Notes under the pieces: model-generated | Databases searched by the model: none | What the model was told of the DNA's origin: nothing | The model's input: only the letters and a program-made list of their open reading frames with translations | Position numbers and translations under genes: made by a program | NCBI GenBank assembly: GCA_026983735.1 | Contig: JALSTN010000252.1 | Coordinates: forward strand, 1 to 37,056 | DNA from: Saprospiraceae bacterium | GTDB lineage: Bacteria > Bacteroidota > Bacteroidia > Chitinophagales > Saprospiraceae | Direction: 5' to 3' | DNA length: 37,056 bases | Part shown: positions 37,014 to 37,056 of the stretch, piece by piece | How positions within the stretch are numbered: position 1 is the first letter of the stretch | Layout: every line of letters starts with the position of its first letter

Positions 37014-37056
37014 CTGAGGAGGCATAGCGAGCTATGGCGACGAGGGTAAATGCTTG

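Noticed and set aside
1-37056. CRISPR array, transposon or phage features
   Set aside because: No regularly spaced direct repeats, transposase, integrase or phage genes recognised in any ORF.
37014-37056. Short inverted repeat CATAG-CGAG-CTATG after the LptF/G-type stop
   Set aside because: Only 5 bp arms, no T tract, and truncated by the window edge; too weak to call.

Overview
AT-rich Bacteroidota window (TAnnTTTG-type promoter motifs, T9SS C-terminal sorting domains, giant HYR-repeat protein). Three parts: (1) 1..9675, the 3' part of a giant secreted multidomain HYR protein, open at the 5' window edge, ending in dockerin-like, cohesin-like and T9SS sorting modules and followed by a strong hairpin terminator. 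(2) ~9.9-35.2 kb, an exopolysaccharide/surface-glycan locus: DegT aminotransferase, WbqC-like protein, GNAT, four glycosyltransferases, Wzx-like flippase, Wzy-like polymerase, two pol-beta-superfamily nucleotidyltransferase-like proteins, AsnB-type amidotransferase, fused ADH-Gfo/Idh oxidoreductase, alpha/alpha-toroid-like protein, DUF354 protein, atypical sugar transferase, Wza-like lipoprotein and Wzc-like kinase. It is interrupted by two minus-strand genes (CrtC/AttH-like T9SS protein and a HAD phosphatase). (3) 35502..37013, an LptF/LptG-type permease. The best candidates for new biology are the two adjacent NTase-fold proteins in the glycan locus, a sugar transferase that lacks the canonical re-entrant membrane helix and carries a methyltransferase-like N-terminus, and apparent nested domain insertions (LTD and P-domain) in HYR modules of the giant protein. 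No CRISPR, tRNA/rRNA, transposase or obvious defence system was seen. All family assignments come from reading motifs; no database search was run.
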